Shown here: positions 40,246-49,903 of the stretch, one piece after another | Position numbering within the stretch: the first letter of the stretch is position 1 | Layout of the letters: each line of letters begins with the position of its first letter | DNA from: Acidimicrobiia bacterium | Lineage (GTDB): Bacteria > Actinomycetota > Acidimicrobiia > Acidimicrobiales > Poriferisodalaceae | NCBI GenBank assembly: GCA_022826045.1 | Contig: JAJDVQ010000100.1 | Location: 16,999 to 80,998 of the forward strand | Direction: 5' to 3' | DNA length: 64,000 nucleotides | Notes under the pieces: generated by a model | What the model was told of the DNA's origin: nothing | Databases searched by the model: none | Seen by the model: only the letters and a program-made list of their open reading frames with translations | Position numbers and translations under genes: made by a program

Positions 40246-41544
40246 ATGGTGCAGAGTTTGTCGGAGGGCAGCGACGGAGCCGCATACCTCCCGGGTTCGC
40301 CCGAGCGCGACGAGCTGGCACGCCGCACCATCGGGGTCCTGCAGCTCGGGGTGATCCCCGGCGGGCTGGCCATGACGGCGTCGTTCTCGGCGTCGACGCT
40401 GCTGGCCGACCAGATGACGGGCAGCGAGACGAAAGCCTCGCTGGCCGCGGTGTGCCTGAGCATCGGCGGCACGCTCGCCGGCATCCCGCTGGCTGCACTG
40501 ATGGTTCGCCACGGCCGCCGCGCCGGGCTCGCCACCGGCTACTTCGTCGGGGCAGTGGGCGCCACGCTGGCGCTGCTGTCCGCGTTCGTCGGTCGCTACT
40601 CGGTGCTCGTGGTTGGCATGGTGCTGATCGGCACCGGCCAGGCCGCCAACCTGGCAGCGCGCTACGCCGGCGCCGACTTGGCCACCGATGAGAATCGGGC
40701 CCGCTCGATCAGCTTGGTGCTGTGGGCCAGCACGGTCGGCTCGGTCTTGGGACCCACGGTCGCGCTCGGCCTCAAGAGCATCTTCGCTGACACCGAGGGG
40801 CTGAGCGGATTCGCGCTGCCGTACGCCCTGGCGCTGGGCCTGTTCGGCCTGGGCGCCCTCAACATCTGGCGTCGCCTGCGCCCCGATCCGCTGCATGTCG
40901 TGGCCGCCGATGCGGGCGCCTCGAGCGTCAAGCTGCCGAGCTTGGCCGAGGCTGGTCGTATTCTGGCTCATCCCGTGGCATCCATCGCGCTCATCGGGAT
41001 GATGCTGTCCCAAGCCGTCATGGTGGGGGTTATGACGGTGTCGCCGATTCACATGTCCCAGGGAGGCCAGAACCCGCTGATCATCGGCATCATGCTGTCG
41101 CTGCACATCGCCGGCATGTTCGCGTTCTCGCCGTACGTGGGCTGGCTGGTCGACCGTGTGGGCGGCCAGGTCATCATCGTCACCGGCGCGCTCGTGCTCA
41201 CGGTCGGTGCTGTCATGGCCGCCAATACAGAAGCCCAGCACGCCACGGGTCTGCTGTTGGGGCTGTTCCTCATCGGCATCGGCTGGAGCTGCTGCGTGGT
41301 GGCCGCCAGCTCGCTGCTCACCGCGTCGTTCCCGGTCGAGCGCCGTGTCAGCGTGCAGGCCACCGCGGACGTGCTGATGACCGCGCTCGGCGCTGCCGCC
41401 GGCGTGAGTTCCGGCTTGGCCGTCGAGCACCGGTCCTATGCCGACCTGGCGAACTGGGGCGCATGGGTGGCCGTAGCGCTCGGCATCGCGGCAGCCGTGA
41501 TGCTGGTGCGGAACTTCCGCGTCACCCGACGCTTCACCGCCTGA
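40246..41544 (+). CDS. MFS transporter
   Basis: The 432-residue protein has 12 hydrophobic segments and the family loop: TKASLAAVCLSIGGTLAGIP, LMVRHGRRAGLATGYFVGAV, ARYAGADLATDENRARSISL (cytoplasmic loop), then MMLSQAVMVGVMTVSPIHMS and LLLGLFLIGIGWSCCVVAAS. It is an actinobacterial drug/metabolite exporter-like MFS member. GGAGG precedes the ATG at 40246 by about 10 bases. It is divergent from the SDR gene (114 nt), so both may belong to one regulon; the substrate is unknown. Confidence 0.87.
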   Translation: MVQSLSEGSDGAAYLPGSPERDELARRTIGVLQLGVIPGGLAMTASFSASTLLADQMTGSETKASLAAVCLSIGGTLAGIPLAALMVRHGRRAGLATGYFVGAVGATLALLSAFVGRYSVLVVGMVLIGTGQAANLAARYAGADLATDENRARSISLVLWASTVGSVLGPTVALGLKSIFADTEGLSGFALPYALALGLFGLGALNIWRRLRPDPLHVVAADAGASSVKLPSLAEAGRILAHPVASIALIGMMLSQAVMVGVMTVSPIHMSQGGQNPLIIGIMLSLHIAGMFAFSPYVGWLVDRVGGQVIIVTGALVLTVGAVMAANTEAQHATGLLLGLFLIGIGWSCCVVAASSLLTASFPVERRVSVQATADVLMTALGAAAGVSSGLAVEHRSYADLANWGAWVAVALGIAAAVMLVRNFRVTRRFTA

Positions 41545-41628
41545 GCAGCCACACCGCTGCGCACGAGCGGCTGAGACGAGCCGCGACCGTCGGCGCGTGC
41601 TCGGTACGGACTGCCCGGTGCTGCCTGC

Positions 41629-42444
41629 TCAGAACAGCCCGTCGAGGCAGGTTGCGAGCTTGGGGCCGCACGCGTCGGGCAGCGCCGTGAGACGCGACAG
41701 GAACGACACCGAGATGTAGTCGTGCATGACAGCACCCGTGTCGACGTCTGCGGGCATGTCGACAGCGTCGCCCCACTGCATGGCAACCCGGAAGGCATCT
41801 TCGTTGTCGGGGTGCGGTTCGAGGCGGACCGACGTGATCGAACGCGGCGGCAGCGTGCCCACCTCGGTGAACCGCCAGCCGTTCATGTCGGCGACTTCGC
41901 TATTGGGCACATTGAGGTTGACCGCCCATGTGGCGTCGTGCTCGTCTGCGAGCAGGCCGCCGAGCACGACGCTGGCCACCTCGGCCGCCGAGTGCCACTT
42001 CTGGTCGGCGATCGCGTCCTCCCAGCCTTGACCCTCCACGCCGAAACCCTCGACGGTCTGGCTGACCGCCAAGCCGGGAATGTCGCCGTTGCGACCGGTG
42101 AGCACCGCCCCCACGGTGCCCGAGTGATAGACGGACCGGCCGACGTTTGCGCCGGGATTGATGCCCGACACAACGAGATCAACGGGCCCGAACGCGCCGA
42201 GCCGGGCGAACATCACGCACAGCGCCGGCGCTCCCGACACCGCCCAAGCATCTTCGATGCCCTCGAAGCGCACCTTGTGCACTTGGGGATCCATGAGGTG
42301 CAGCGGCCCGATCGCGGCGCCGGCGCCCGAGTACTCAGAATCCGGCGCGACCACGACCACGTCGCCGTGCGCAGTCATCGCGCTCGCAAGAACGTGCAAT
42401 CCCTCGGACTCGATTCCGTCATCGTTGGTTACCAGGATGCGCAC
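41629..42444 (-). CDS. surE: 5'/3'-nucleotidase SurE
   Basis: The 271-residue protein has the SurE signature: RILVTNDDGIESEGLHVLAS (catalytic Asp pair), VVVVAPDSEYSGAGAAI (Ser), DLVVSGINPGANVGRSVYHS (Asn), then GTVGAVLTGRNGDIPGLAVS. SurE removes phosphate from nucleoside 5'/3'-monophosphates using a divalent metal. The GTG at 42444 has a TACCTT box 7 nt upstream, which fixes the start. An open frame beyond it is antisense to the neighbouring phosphoesterase. Confidence 0.92.
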   Translation of the reverse strand: MRILVTNDDGIESEGLHVLASAMTAHGDVVVVAPDSEYSGAGAAIGPLHLMDPQVHKVRFEGIEDAWAVSGAPALCVMFARLGAFGPVDLVVSGINPGANVGRSVYHSGTVGAVLTGRNGDIPGLAVSQTVEGFGVEGQGWEDAIADQKWHSAAEVASVVLGGLLADEHDATWAVNLNVPNSEVADMNGWRFTEVGTLPPRSITSVRLEPHPDNEDAFRVAMQWGDAVDMPADVDTGAVMHDYISVSFLSRLTALPDACGPKLATCLDGLF

Positions 42445-42451
42445 CGTGTCG

Positions 42452-42457
42452 AAGGTA
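42452..42457 (-). promoter_or_regulatory. Candidate -10 box (TACCTT) of surE
   Basis: On the minus strand TACCTT ends 7 nt before the GTG at 42444, without a Shine-Dalgarno. Confidence 0.55.
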
Positions 42458-42603
42458 CCGCCCGCAGGTGAAGCGAGGACGAACCCCACGCGAACGGGCG
42501 ACAGCGCAGCGCCGACGCCCAGTCGACACGCGCCCCACGCCCGGCGAGCTGCCTCTGGTCCTGCCCGAGTCTCGGGCGGTGTGTCGTGGCAAGCTGTCTC
42601 GCT

Positions 42604-43410
42604 GTGGAGGGGCTGGCTGATATTGGGCTGCCTGCGGCAAACCAGCCGCTGCGCGTGCTGCACACCTCCGATGTGCACATCGGTCACGTACGCGGCCCGC
42701 ACGGCCGGCACCGCGACGTCTGCCAATGCCCCATACACGCCCTCGCGCACACGGCGGTGGTCCACCGGGCCGATGTGCTTCTGATCGCAGGGGATCTGTT
42801 CGACCACGCCCGGCTGAAGCGGTCCGATGTGGCGCACACCATGGAGCTGCTCGGCGGCGTCGACGCATCGGTGGTGATCATTCCCGGCAACCATGACGTG
42901 CACGACGAGCGATCCCTGTGGGGCACCCATGCCGACCACGAGCATCGGCTCGAGGTCACCGGCGCCGGCGTGATCTTCCTCGACGATCCCGAGGGCGCCA
43001 CGCTGCATTTCGGCGAGCACGACCTGACGCTGTGGGGCCGGGCGATGGACCTGCACCATTCCGAGTACCGGCCCCTCGCCGGCGTGCCGGCGCGCCCTGA
43101 CGACGGCTGGTTCATCGCCGCCGGTCACGGGCACTTCCAGAGGACCGCCGACGACGCGCACCGGTCGTCGCCGATCGCCGCCGAAGAGATCGAGGCCACC
43201 GCAGCGGACTACGTGGCCCTCGGCCACTGGCACGTGACGACTGATGTCTCGGTCGGCGAGGTGACTGCGTGGTACCCCGGGGCACCCATGGGCACCCCGT
43301 CGAACGGGACGGCCTGCCTGGTCACCTTCTCCCGGAACGCCGACGGCAGTCCCGGCAGTGTCACCGTTGATCATGTGCCGGTCGCGCCGCCGCCCGACGG
43401 CTGCGCCTAG
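42604..43410 (+). CDS. Calcineurin-like metallophosphoesterase (SbcD-like exonuclease fold)
   Basis: The 268-residue protein has the five metallophosphoesterase blocks: RVLHTSDVHIG (D..H), VLLIAGDLFDHARLK (GD), VVIIPGNHDVHDERSLWG (GNHD), FIAAGHGHFQR (GH) and YVALGHWHVTTD (GHWH). The order matches SbcD/Mre11-type nucleases as well as general phosphoesterases. The start is uncertain: GTG at 42604 or 42586, or the in-frame GTG within RVLHTSD. It is divergent from surE. Confidence 0.85.
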   Translation: MEGLADIGLPAANQPLRVLHTSDVHIGHVRGPHGRHRDVCQCPIHALAHTAVVHRADVLLIAGDLFDHARLKRSDVAHTMELLGGVDASVVIIPGNHDVHDERSLWGTHADHEHRLEVTGAGVIFLDDPEGATLHFGEHDLTLWGRAMDLHHSEYRPLAGVPARPDDGWFIAAGHGHFQRTADDAHRSSPIAAEEIEATAADYVALGHWHVTTDVSVGEVTAWYPGAPMGTPSNGTACLVTFSRNADGSPGSVTVDHVPVAPPPDGCA

Positions 43411-43425
43411 CGGCAGCTGAGGCGT

Positions 43426-45408
43426 CTACAGGCTGGCGGCGCGGTCGATGCGTCGCTGCAGCGCCTCGCATTCGGACATGTGGTGCATCGCCTCGGACTT
43501 GGCCGCGCCGTAGTCCTCGGCGACCTGACGGGCACGTTCGGGGTCGTCGTAGGTCTCGGGCTCGCCGAGCAGTGCCTGCAGTTCTGCGACGCGGTGCTCG
43601 GCGGCTTCCCACGATCGTTCGGCCGCTGCGAGTTCGCGGCGCAGGTCCGCCGTTGCGTCGTGGGCGGCCTGCCGCTTGCTGGCCCCCGCGCGACGTCGCT
43701 CGGCGGCTGCCGCTCGCGATGTCGGCGCCTCGGCGCCAGTGCCCAGATCGCTGCCGGCGCCAGTGCTGCCGGCGACACTGCCGCCGGCGGTCCGCCTCGT
43801 GCTCAGCCCCGGGGGTCGCAGCAGGTCCTCGTCGACGCCGGAGTGCAGGGTCGCGGTGCCGTCGCGCACCACGATCAGCGAGTCGGCCACGCTGCGGATG
43901 AGATGACGGTCGTGGGTCACCAGCAGCACCGTGCCCGGGTACACCGACAGCGCATCCTCGAGCAGGTCGCAGCTCGGCAGGTCGAGATGGTTGGTGGGCT
44001 CGTCGAGCACCAGCAGGTTGACCGGATTGGCCATCGTGATGCCCAGCGCCAGCCGTGTGCGCTCGCCCCCCGACAGATCGGCCACCTTGCGGTCAGCCGC
44101 GTCGCCCGCAAATCCGAATCCTCCGAGCATCGTGCGCACGTTGCGCCCCGGCTGGTCGCCCGCCGATGCCGTGAACTCTTCCGCCACCGTGCGGCGGGGG
44201 TCCATGACCTCGGTGAGATGCTGCTCGAAGGTGGCCATGTCGACGTTGCGACCGCGGTGAAGCTCGCCGCCGAGCACGCCGAGATTGCCCTGCAGCACCC
44301 GCAGCAGCGTCGTCTTGCCGGCGCCGTTGGGACCGACCACACCGACCTTCGAGCCGCGTTCGATGACGAGGTTCACGCCTCGGAGCACGGGCTCGTCGCC
44401 GTCGGCGTAGCCCAGCGTCGCGTCGATCAGCTCGGTGACCACCCGTGATGACCGCCGCGGCGTGCCGAAGCCGAAACGCGCCGTCAGCTCCTTGCGGCTC
44501 GGCACCTCGACCGGCGCCAGCTTCTCGAGTGCCTTGATCCGGCTCTGCACCTGCCGAGCCTTGGTGGCCTTGTAGCGGAAGCGCTCGATGAATCGCTCGG
44601 TGTGCGCCCGGCGGCGCGCCTGCTGTGCCGCCGCGGCTTCGGCAGCCGCGATCCGCTCCTCGCGGGCCGCGACGAATTCCGCGAAGCCGCCGACGTGTTC
44701 GTATGCGCTCGTGCCGTCCATCTCGATGACCCGGTTGGCGACCGTATCGATGAAGTCGCGGTCGTGGCTGACGAACAGCAGCCCGCCCTCCCAGGCGACG
44801 AGCTGATCCTCCAGCCACGCCACCGAGTCCACGTCGAGGTGGTTGGTGGGCTCGTCGGCCAGCAGCACATCGGGCTTTGCCAGCAGGAACTGCGCGAGCG
44901 CTACCCGCATCCGCCACCCGCCCGAGAGCTGCGCGACCGGCCGCCGCGCGTCGTCGGGACCGAAGCCCAGCCCGGCCAGCACCCGATGAGCCTCCGCCTC
45001 GAAGCCGTACCCGCCGATCTGGCGGAAACGCGCCTCCAGCTCGCCGTAGCGGGCGAGCACCACGTCGTGATCTGCCGCGTCGACGTCCGCCAGCCGCGCC
45101 TCGAGCGATCTCAGTTCCGTCGTCATCGCAGTGATGTCGCCGGCCCCCGCCAGGGTCGCGTCCAGAACCGTTCCTTCGGTGATGTCGTCGAGTTCCTGGG
45201 GCAGGTAACCGATCGTCAGCCCGCTCTGGCGGTGGACCTCGCCCTCGTCGGGCTCGTTGATGCCGGCCAGGATCTCCAGCAGCGTCGTCTTGCCGATGCC
45301 ATTGGCGCCCACCAAGGCGATGCGCCGCCCAGCCGCGAGCTGCACGTCCACGTCGGCGAACAGCCGCCGCGGCGGATACGACTTGCCCAGGGAGGATGCC
45401 CACAGCAC
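43426..45408 (-). CDS. ABC-F family ATPase (ribosome-associated)
   Basis: The 660-residue protein carries two ABC ATPase cassettes without transmembrane parts: [18 protein letters not shown] near residue 30 and [18 protein letters not shown] near 360, signatures [19 protein letters not shown] and [19 protein letters not shown]. Between them lies the charged ABC-F linker ([20 protein letters not shown]). A C-terminal coiled coil follows ([20 protein letters not shown] onward). Family members act on the ribosome in translation or antibiotic resistance. The GTG at 45408 starts the first cassette. It converges on the phosphoesterase with 15 nt between stops. Confidence 0.9.
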   Translation of the reverse strand: MLWASSLGKSYPPRRLFADVDVQLAAGRRIALVGANGIGKTTLLEILAGINEPDEGEVHRQSGLTIGYLPQELDDITEGTVLDATLAGAGDITAMTTELRSLEARLADVDAADHDVVLARYGELEARFRQIGGYGFEAEAHRVLAGLGFGPDDARRPVAQLSGGWRMRVALAQFLLAKPDVLLADEPTNHLDVDSVAWLEDQLVAWEGGLLFVSHDRDFIDTVANRVIEMDGTSAYEHVGGFAEFVAAREERIAAAEAAAAQQARRRAHTERFIERFRYKATKARQVQSRIKALEKLAPVEVPSRKELTARFGFGTPRRSSRVVTELIDATLGYADGDEPVLRGVNLVIERGSKVGVVGPNGAGKTTLLRVLQGNLGVLGGELHRGRNVDMATFEQHLTEVMDPRRTVAEEFTASAGDQPGRNVRTMLGGFGFAGDAADRKVADLSGGERTRLALGITMANPVNLLVLDEPTNHLDLPSCDLLEDALSVYPGTVLLVTHDRHLIRSVADSLIVVRDGTATLHSGVDEDLLRPPGLSTRRTAGGSVAGSTGAGSDLGTGAEAPTSRAAAAERRRAGASKRQAAHDATADLRRELAAAERSWEAAEHRVAELQALLGEPETYDDPERARQVAEDYGAAKSEAMHHMSECEALQRRIDRAASL

Positions 45409-45501
45409 AGTCCGAGTCTGCCGCCGGACTGCGGCGTCTCACCCGCCGACGCAGATGCGTCCGCTGCCGGACCGCGTCGGCGCCGTCCGTCGGCTGAGCC
45501 G

Positions 45502-46419
45502 CTAGGCGAAGTGCGGGGCCACGTCGGCCATGAAGGCCCGCAGCGCATCGAGGCGGCCCTCGATGCCGCCGCGTGCCACCGGGTCGAGCACGAAATGGGT
45601 CACGCCGGCCTCTGCGACCCGCCCGACGCTGTCGATCATCTCCTCGGTGCTGCCGGCCACCGACACCGCCGGCTTCATGGCCGATGCCGGATCGAGGTAG
45701 TAGCGCAGCGACAGCGTGATCTCGCTGCGGTCGCGGCCCACGGCGTCGCACGCCTCGCCCACACCGCTCCAGCCCGCAGCGACCTCGTCGACCGTCTCGA
45801 ATGCCGCATGGAAGCCGTGCCCGTGCAGCGCCACCCGTCGATACGCGGCGGCCGTGTTGCCTCCCACCCACACCGGCACGGGATTCTGCACCGGCTTGGG
45901 CTCGAAGCCGACCGAGGGAAACGAGTAGAACTCGCCGTCGAAGCTGGGGTCGTCCTCGCTGAACAGCGTGCGGAACACCTCAAGCTGCTCGTCTGAGCGC
46001 TTGCCGCGGCGATCCCACGGCATGCCCAGCACCTCGGCTTCCTCGCGCATCCATCCCACGCCCACGCCCAGGATGAGCCGGCCCTCCGACAGCACGTCGA
46101 TGGTCGCAAGACGCTTCGCCGTCTCGACAGGCGGCCGGTACGGCAGGATCAGCACGCTGAACCCGAGCCGCAGATTGTCGGTGACCGCCGCGACGAACTG
46201 CAGGGTGCCGATCGGGTCGAGCCATCCCGTCTTGGGCGGCGCCGGGAACGAGCCGTCGTCGCTGTAGGGATACTGCGACACCAGCTCGGCGGGCCAGCAG
46301 ACGTGATCGGACGCCCAGCCCGAGGCAAAGCCGAGCCGGTCGACTTCGGAGGCGAACGTGATGAGCCCGTCGCGAGTACCGACGCGCCCCAGATGCGGCA
46401 GAGTGACTCCCCATTCCAT
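45502..46419 (-). CDS. LLM class F420-dependent oxidoreductase
   Basis: The 305-residue protein shows the TIM-barrel pattern EWGVTLPHLGRVGTRDGLIT, FASGWASDHVCWPAELVSQY, DVLSEGRLILGVGVGWMREE, KPVQNPVPVWVGGNTAAAYR and a C-terminal helix. The segment GRLILGVGVGWMREE is typical of TIGR03619-type F420 enzymes. The ATG at 46419 has a TAGCGT box 8 nt upstream. It is divergent from the Liv-type lipoprotein gene at 46478, so the two may share regulation. Confidence 0.87.
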   Translation of the reverse strand: MEWGVTLPHLGRVGTRDGLITFASEVDRLGFASGWASDHVCWPAELVSQYPYSDDGSFPAPPKTGWLDPIGTLQFVAAVTDNLRLGFSVLILPYRPPVETAKRLATIDVLSEGRLILGVGVGWMREEAEVLGMPWDRRGKRSDEQLEVFRTLFSEDDPSFDGEFYSFPSVGFEPKPVQNPVPVWVGGNTAAAYRRVALHGHGFHAAFETVDEVAAGWSGVGEACDAVGRDRSEITLSLRYYLDPASAMKPAVSVAGSTEEMIDSVGRVAEAGVTHFVLDPVARGGIEGRLDALRAFMADVAPHFA

Positions 46420-46427
46420 GGGGCGAC

Positions 46428-46433
46428 ACGCTA
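46428..46433 (-). promoter_or_regulatory. Candidate -10 box (TAGCGT) of the LLM gene
   Basis: On the minus strand TAGCGT lies 8 nt before the ATG at 46419. Confidence 0.45.
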
Positions 46434-46477
46434 TGCCGTGGCGGCAGGGGCCTGCCGAATCGGGCGAGGATGGAACC

Positions 46478-48130
46478 ATGACACCGTTCAAGAGCCGGCG
46501 TGTGCGTCTGCTCGTGCTGATCTGCTCGCTCTCGCTCGCAGCGGCTGCATGCATCCGTGTCGATGACCCCGAAGAGGTTGCAGCGACGCACGACACCGAC
46601 GCCGTGGCAGCGCGGGAAACAGCCGATGACGACGAGGCAGTCGACGAGGAGCCCTTCGAATCGTCCGGCACTCCACATCAGCAGGACATCGAGGAGGTCT
46701 CCGAAGAGGAGCACATGACCGCCGAGGAGGAAGCGGAGATGGCGGAGCCTGAAGTCTCCGCCATCGAGGCTCTCTTCGAAGAAGCCGCCGACCGGCGTGC
46801 GAGGCTCGTCGAGCGAATCCGGGACCGCATAGAGTCGGGCCAGTGGGGCATCGGCGACGACAACGTCCTCCGTGGCCCCGAAGGCTTCGAGATCGACCTC
46901 AGCGAGTGCCCGGCCGATTGGTCAGACACCGGGGGAATCACCGACGCCGAGATTCGCCTCGGCCAGATCGGCCCGCAATCGGGTCGGCTCGCGTCCTATG
47001 ACAACGCGCGCTTGGGTTGGCTGACCTATCTCGACTACGTCAACGCGCAGGGTGGCGTCGGGGGCCTTCGTGTGGTCATGCAATCTCGTGACGATGCCAA
47101 CGACGCAGCCAAGACGGTCGAGCACGTCAATGATCTGCTCCGGAACGACAACGTCTTCGCGATCCACACGCTGGGCTCGCCGAACACGCTGGCCGTGTAC
47201 GACACGCTCAATGACCAGTGCATCCCGCAGCCGTTCGTGTGGACCGGTCACCCTGCGTGGGGCGATCCGCAGGCTCACCCATGGACCACCGGCAGCATCC
47301 TGTCGCACGCGACCGAAGCAGTGCTCTGGGGAAACTGGATCAAGGAGAACCTCACCGGCGAGCTGCCCGTCGTCGTCGCCGGATTGGCGGCGGATTACGG
47401 ATTCGGGCCGGTCTACGAGTCGGGTTTCCGCCAGTACGCCGAAACCAATCCTGACGTCGTGAGCGAGTTCGTCTCTGCGCGCCATGCCCCGGCGGCATCG
47501 ACGATCACGGAGGAAATCGCAACTCTGGCGGCAAGCGGCCCGGACGTGTTCATCTCGATGACTGCCGGCAACGCGTGCCTGCTGGCCATCGAGGAGGTCG
47601 CAGAGTCGGGCTTGCAGGAGGAACTGGCCGCGGCGTTCACGCCGTCTGTCTGCGCTGCGCCTTCGAGTTGGGTCGCACCCGCAGGCGATGCCGGGCACGG
47701 CTGGCTGGTCGTCGGAGGCGGTGTCAAGGACATCACCGACGCGGCGCTTGGCGAGCACGATGTGTTCGTCCAGTTCGTGATCCAGAGCCTTGAAGCCAAT
47801 GGCCTCGATCCCGCCATCTCGATGTTCGGCAATGGCTACATGCTGGGCTACCCGTACGTGGAGGCGCTGCGAATTGCTGCCGAACTGCCCGGCGGATTGA
47901 CCAGGACGAACTTCATCCTGGCTGTGCGGGCGATCGACATCGGTCACCCGATGTTCCCCGAGGCCGTTGCGTTTGCCATGAACGGCAATGCGGATGCCTT
48001 CCCGGTCGAGGGCTCCGACGTCAGCCGGTACGACGCTTCGTCGCACGCTTGGGTTGTCTCGAGTGTCGTCGACGTGAATGGCGGAACGCCGGACTGCGTC
48101 TGGGATGCGGACAGCGGCGGCTGCCGCTGA
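46478..48130 (+). CDS. ABC transporter substrate-binding lipoprotein (Liv-type)
   Basis: The 550-residue protein starts with a lipoprotein signal (RLLVLICSLSLAAAAC; lipobox AAAC near residue 25) and a 100-residue Asp/Glu-rich linker. The binding domain begins ITDAEIRLGQIGPQSGRLAS, then LRVVMQSRDDANDAAKTVEH, NLTGELPVVVAGLAADYGFG and NGYMLGYPYVEALRIAAELP, matching the branched-chain amino acid/amide ABC binding fold. No permease or ATPase lies beside it, so its partners are elsewhere. The ATG at 46478 has GAGGATGG upstream. Confidence 0.85.
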   Translation: MTPFKSRRVRLLVLICSLSLAAAACIRVDDPEEVAATHDTDAVAARETADDDEAVDEEPFESSGTPHQQDIEEVSEEEHMTAEEEAEMAEPEVSAIEALFEEAADRRARLVERIRDRIESGQWGIGDDNVLRGPEGFEIDLSECPADWSDTGGITDAEIRLGQIGPQSGRLASYDNARLGWLTYLDYVNAQGGVGGLRVVMQSRDDANDAAKTVEHVNDLLRNDNVFAIHTLGSPNTLAVYDTLNDQCIPQPFVWTGHPAWGDPQAHPWTTGSILSHATEAVLWGNWIKENLTGELPVVVAGLAADYGFGPVYESGFRQYAETNPDVVSEFVSARHAPAASTITEEIATLAASGPDVFISMTAGNACLLAIEEVAESGLQEELAAAFTPSVCAAPSSWVAPAGDAGHGWLVVGGGVKDITDAALGEHDVFVQFVIQSLEANGLDPAISMFGNGYMLGYPYVEALRIAAELPGGLTRTNFILAVRAIDIGHPMFPEAVAFAMNGNADAFPVEGSDVSRYDASSHAWVVSSVVDVNGGTPDCVWDADSGGCR

Positions 48131-48131
48131 A

Positions 48132-49733
48132 TCAGGGGTCGATGAGGACGCCGGGGTTGAGGATGCCGTTGGGGTCGAGCCGCTTCTTGGCAGCCCGGAT
48201 CGCCTCGGCGAAGAGCTCGGGGCGCTGGCGGTCGTAAGCGTTGGGGCGGTGCATGCGGCCCACTGCGTGATGGTGCGTGCACGTGCCGCCGGCGGCTTCG
48301 AGTGCCTCGTTGGCGGCGTCCTTGACGGTCTGCCACTGCTCGATCTCGCCGCCCGGGGTGCCCATGCCCGACCACGTGTAGTACGGCGCGGGGCCGTCGG
48401 TGTAGACGTGGGTGAACCGGCACGACAGCGAGTGGTGCTCGCCGAATGCCTCGGCCAGCACGGCGCCGACCTTCTCGCGCACCACGGCGTCGAACTCGGG
48501 CCAGCGGTCCCAGGTGATGGCTGTCTCGAAGGTGTCGTTGATCAGGCCCAACGACGTCTCGACGCCGTGGCCGACCCCGATGAACGCGTTGCGCCATGCG
48601 CCGACTGCGCCGCCGCGGCCGGTGGGCGTGCCGGTGCCGTCGTCGATCTGGACCTCGTCGTCGGGCACGTGCCCGTTGCACTCACGTGCTATCTCGACCG
48701 CTTGGGCGATGTTGTGGCGCTGGGTCAGCTCGGCCGATTCGAACGACACGATGACCAGTGCGCGCTCGCCGTCCATGCCCGCCGCTCGCCCGGCTTCGGC
48801 CGGGTCGAGGATGCGCAGGTTGGCCGGCCACAGCTTTGCCTGCACCAGATGCCGCACGGCGGTGTAGCCCGCTTCCCATGACGGGAACGTGATGCCGGCC
48901 GTGGCGCGGAACGTGGGGCGCTTCTGGATGCGCATCCACGCCTCGGTGATGATCCCGTAGATGCCTTCCGAGCCGATCACCATGCGGTCCGGGCTCGGCC
49001 CGGCGCCAGAGCCGGGCAGCCGACGCGATTCCCACCAGCCCGCCGGCGTGATCATTCGGGTCGACTCGACGAAGTCGTCGATGTGGGTGTGGTTGGTGGC
49101 GTAGTGGCCGCCCGAACGTGTGGCGATCCAGCCGCCGAGCGTGGAGAAGCGGAACGACTGCGGGAAGTGGCGCAGCGTGTGCCCGCTGGGACGCAGCTGA
49201 TTCTCGAGGTGCGGGCCGAACACGCCGGCCTGGATGCGCGCCGCGCGAGACACGTCGTCGATCTCGAGCACCTGGTCGAGCTGGTCCAGCGAGATGACCA
49301 CCGTGGGACCGCGGTCCTCGGGCGGTGTCAAGCCCCAGACCACCGACGAGCCGCCGCCGTAGGGCACTGCGATGTATCCGTCGGCGTCGCACCAGTCGAG
49401 CGTGGCCTCCACCTCGGTGTCGTTGCGGGGGTGCGCCACCACGTCGGGCGGGTTCGGGAAGTCCAGGTTGAAGGCTCGCACGCGCTCGGTGAAGTGGGCG
49501 CCGTAGGCGTAGCGGGCCCGGTCGTAGGTGCTGGTCGAGCACCAGTCGGCCACCGAATCGGGAATCGCTATGCGGGGAGCGCGCAGATCGGCGTCATCCA
49601 CCGACGGCACGGGCCTGGCCACGATCTCAGTGCCGTATTGGGCTGAGAGCTTCTTGGCCAGCTCAGCCCGTTCGGCGTCGGTCGGCTCCTCGGACTCCAA
49701 GCACCACGCCCAGAACGACTTGCGGTCTGCCAT
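48132..49733 (-). CDS. FAD-binding oxidase, alkylglycerone-phosphate synthase-like
   Basis: The 533-residue VAO-type flavoprotein has the PP-loop YIAVPYGGGSSVVWGL near residue 125, then FSTLGGWIATRSGGHYATNH, VIGSEGIYGIITEAWMRIQK and the C-terminal substrate part THHHAVGRMHRPNAYDRQRP near residue 485. The HHH cluster and the Arg-rich end match alkyldihydroxyacetonephosphate synthases, which exchange an acyl for an alkyl group in ether-lipid synthesis, but D-lactate-like oxidases share the core. GGAGG precedes the ATG. It converges one base from the Liv-type lipoprotein stop. Confidence 0.83.
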   Translation of the reverse strand: MADRKSFWAWCLESEEPTDAERAELAKKLSAQYGTEIVARPVPSVDDADLRAPRIAIPDSVADWCSTSTYDRARYAYGAHFTERVRAFNLDFPNPPDVVAHPRNDTEVEATLDWCDADGYIAVPYGGGSSVVWGLTPPEDRGPTVVISLDQLDQVLEIDDVSRAARIQAGVFGPHLENQLRPSGHTLRHFPQSFRFSTLGGWIATRSGGHYATNHTHIDDFVESTRMITPAGWWESRRLPGSGAGPSPDRMVIGSEGIYGIITEAWMRIQKRPTFRATAGITFPSWEAGYTAVRHLVQAKLWPANLRILDPAEAGRAAGMDGERALVIVSFESAELTQRHNIAQAVEIARECNGHVPDDEVQIDDGTGTPTGRGGAVGAWRNAFIGVGHGVETSLGLINDTFETAITWDRWPEFDAVVREKVGAVLAEAFGEHHSLSCRFTHVYTDGPAPYYTWSGMGTPGGEIEQWQTVKDAANEALEAAGGTCTHHHAVGRMHRPNAYDRQRPELFAEAIRAAKKRLDPNGILNPGVLIDP

Positions 49734-49903
49734 GACCCATACCTCCAGCTACGCGACCGTCAACCTAGGCGCGCCGTGTGACATCTATCGCAGCCGCACC
49801 AGCCGCCCGCACCCCCCAGCCGCCCTCGCCGCCGTCCCGGCACCAGTCGCACTCGCCCCTGTCGCGGCCCCAGAGGCCATCCGTCGGTGCCGTGCCGGGG
49901 CAG

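Noticed and set aside
40132..41430. Long minus-strand extension of the SDR frame
   Set aside because: It is antisense to a good MFS gene, is rich in His/Gln/Arg as shadow frames are, and the SDR has its own ATG with GGAGG.
42445..43374. Long minus-strand extension of surE
   Set aside because: It is antisense to a metallophosphoesterase; surE starts naturally at the GTG with a -10 box.
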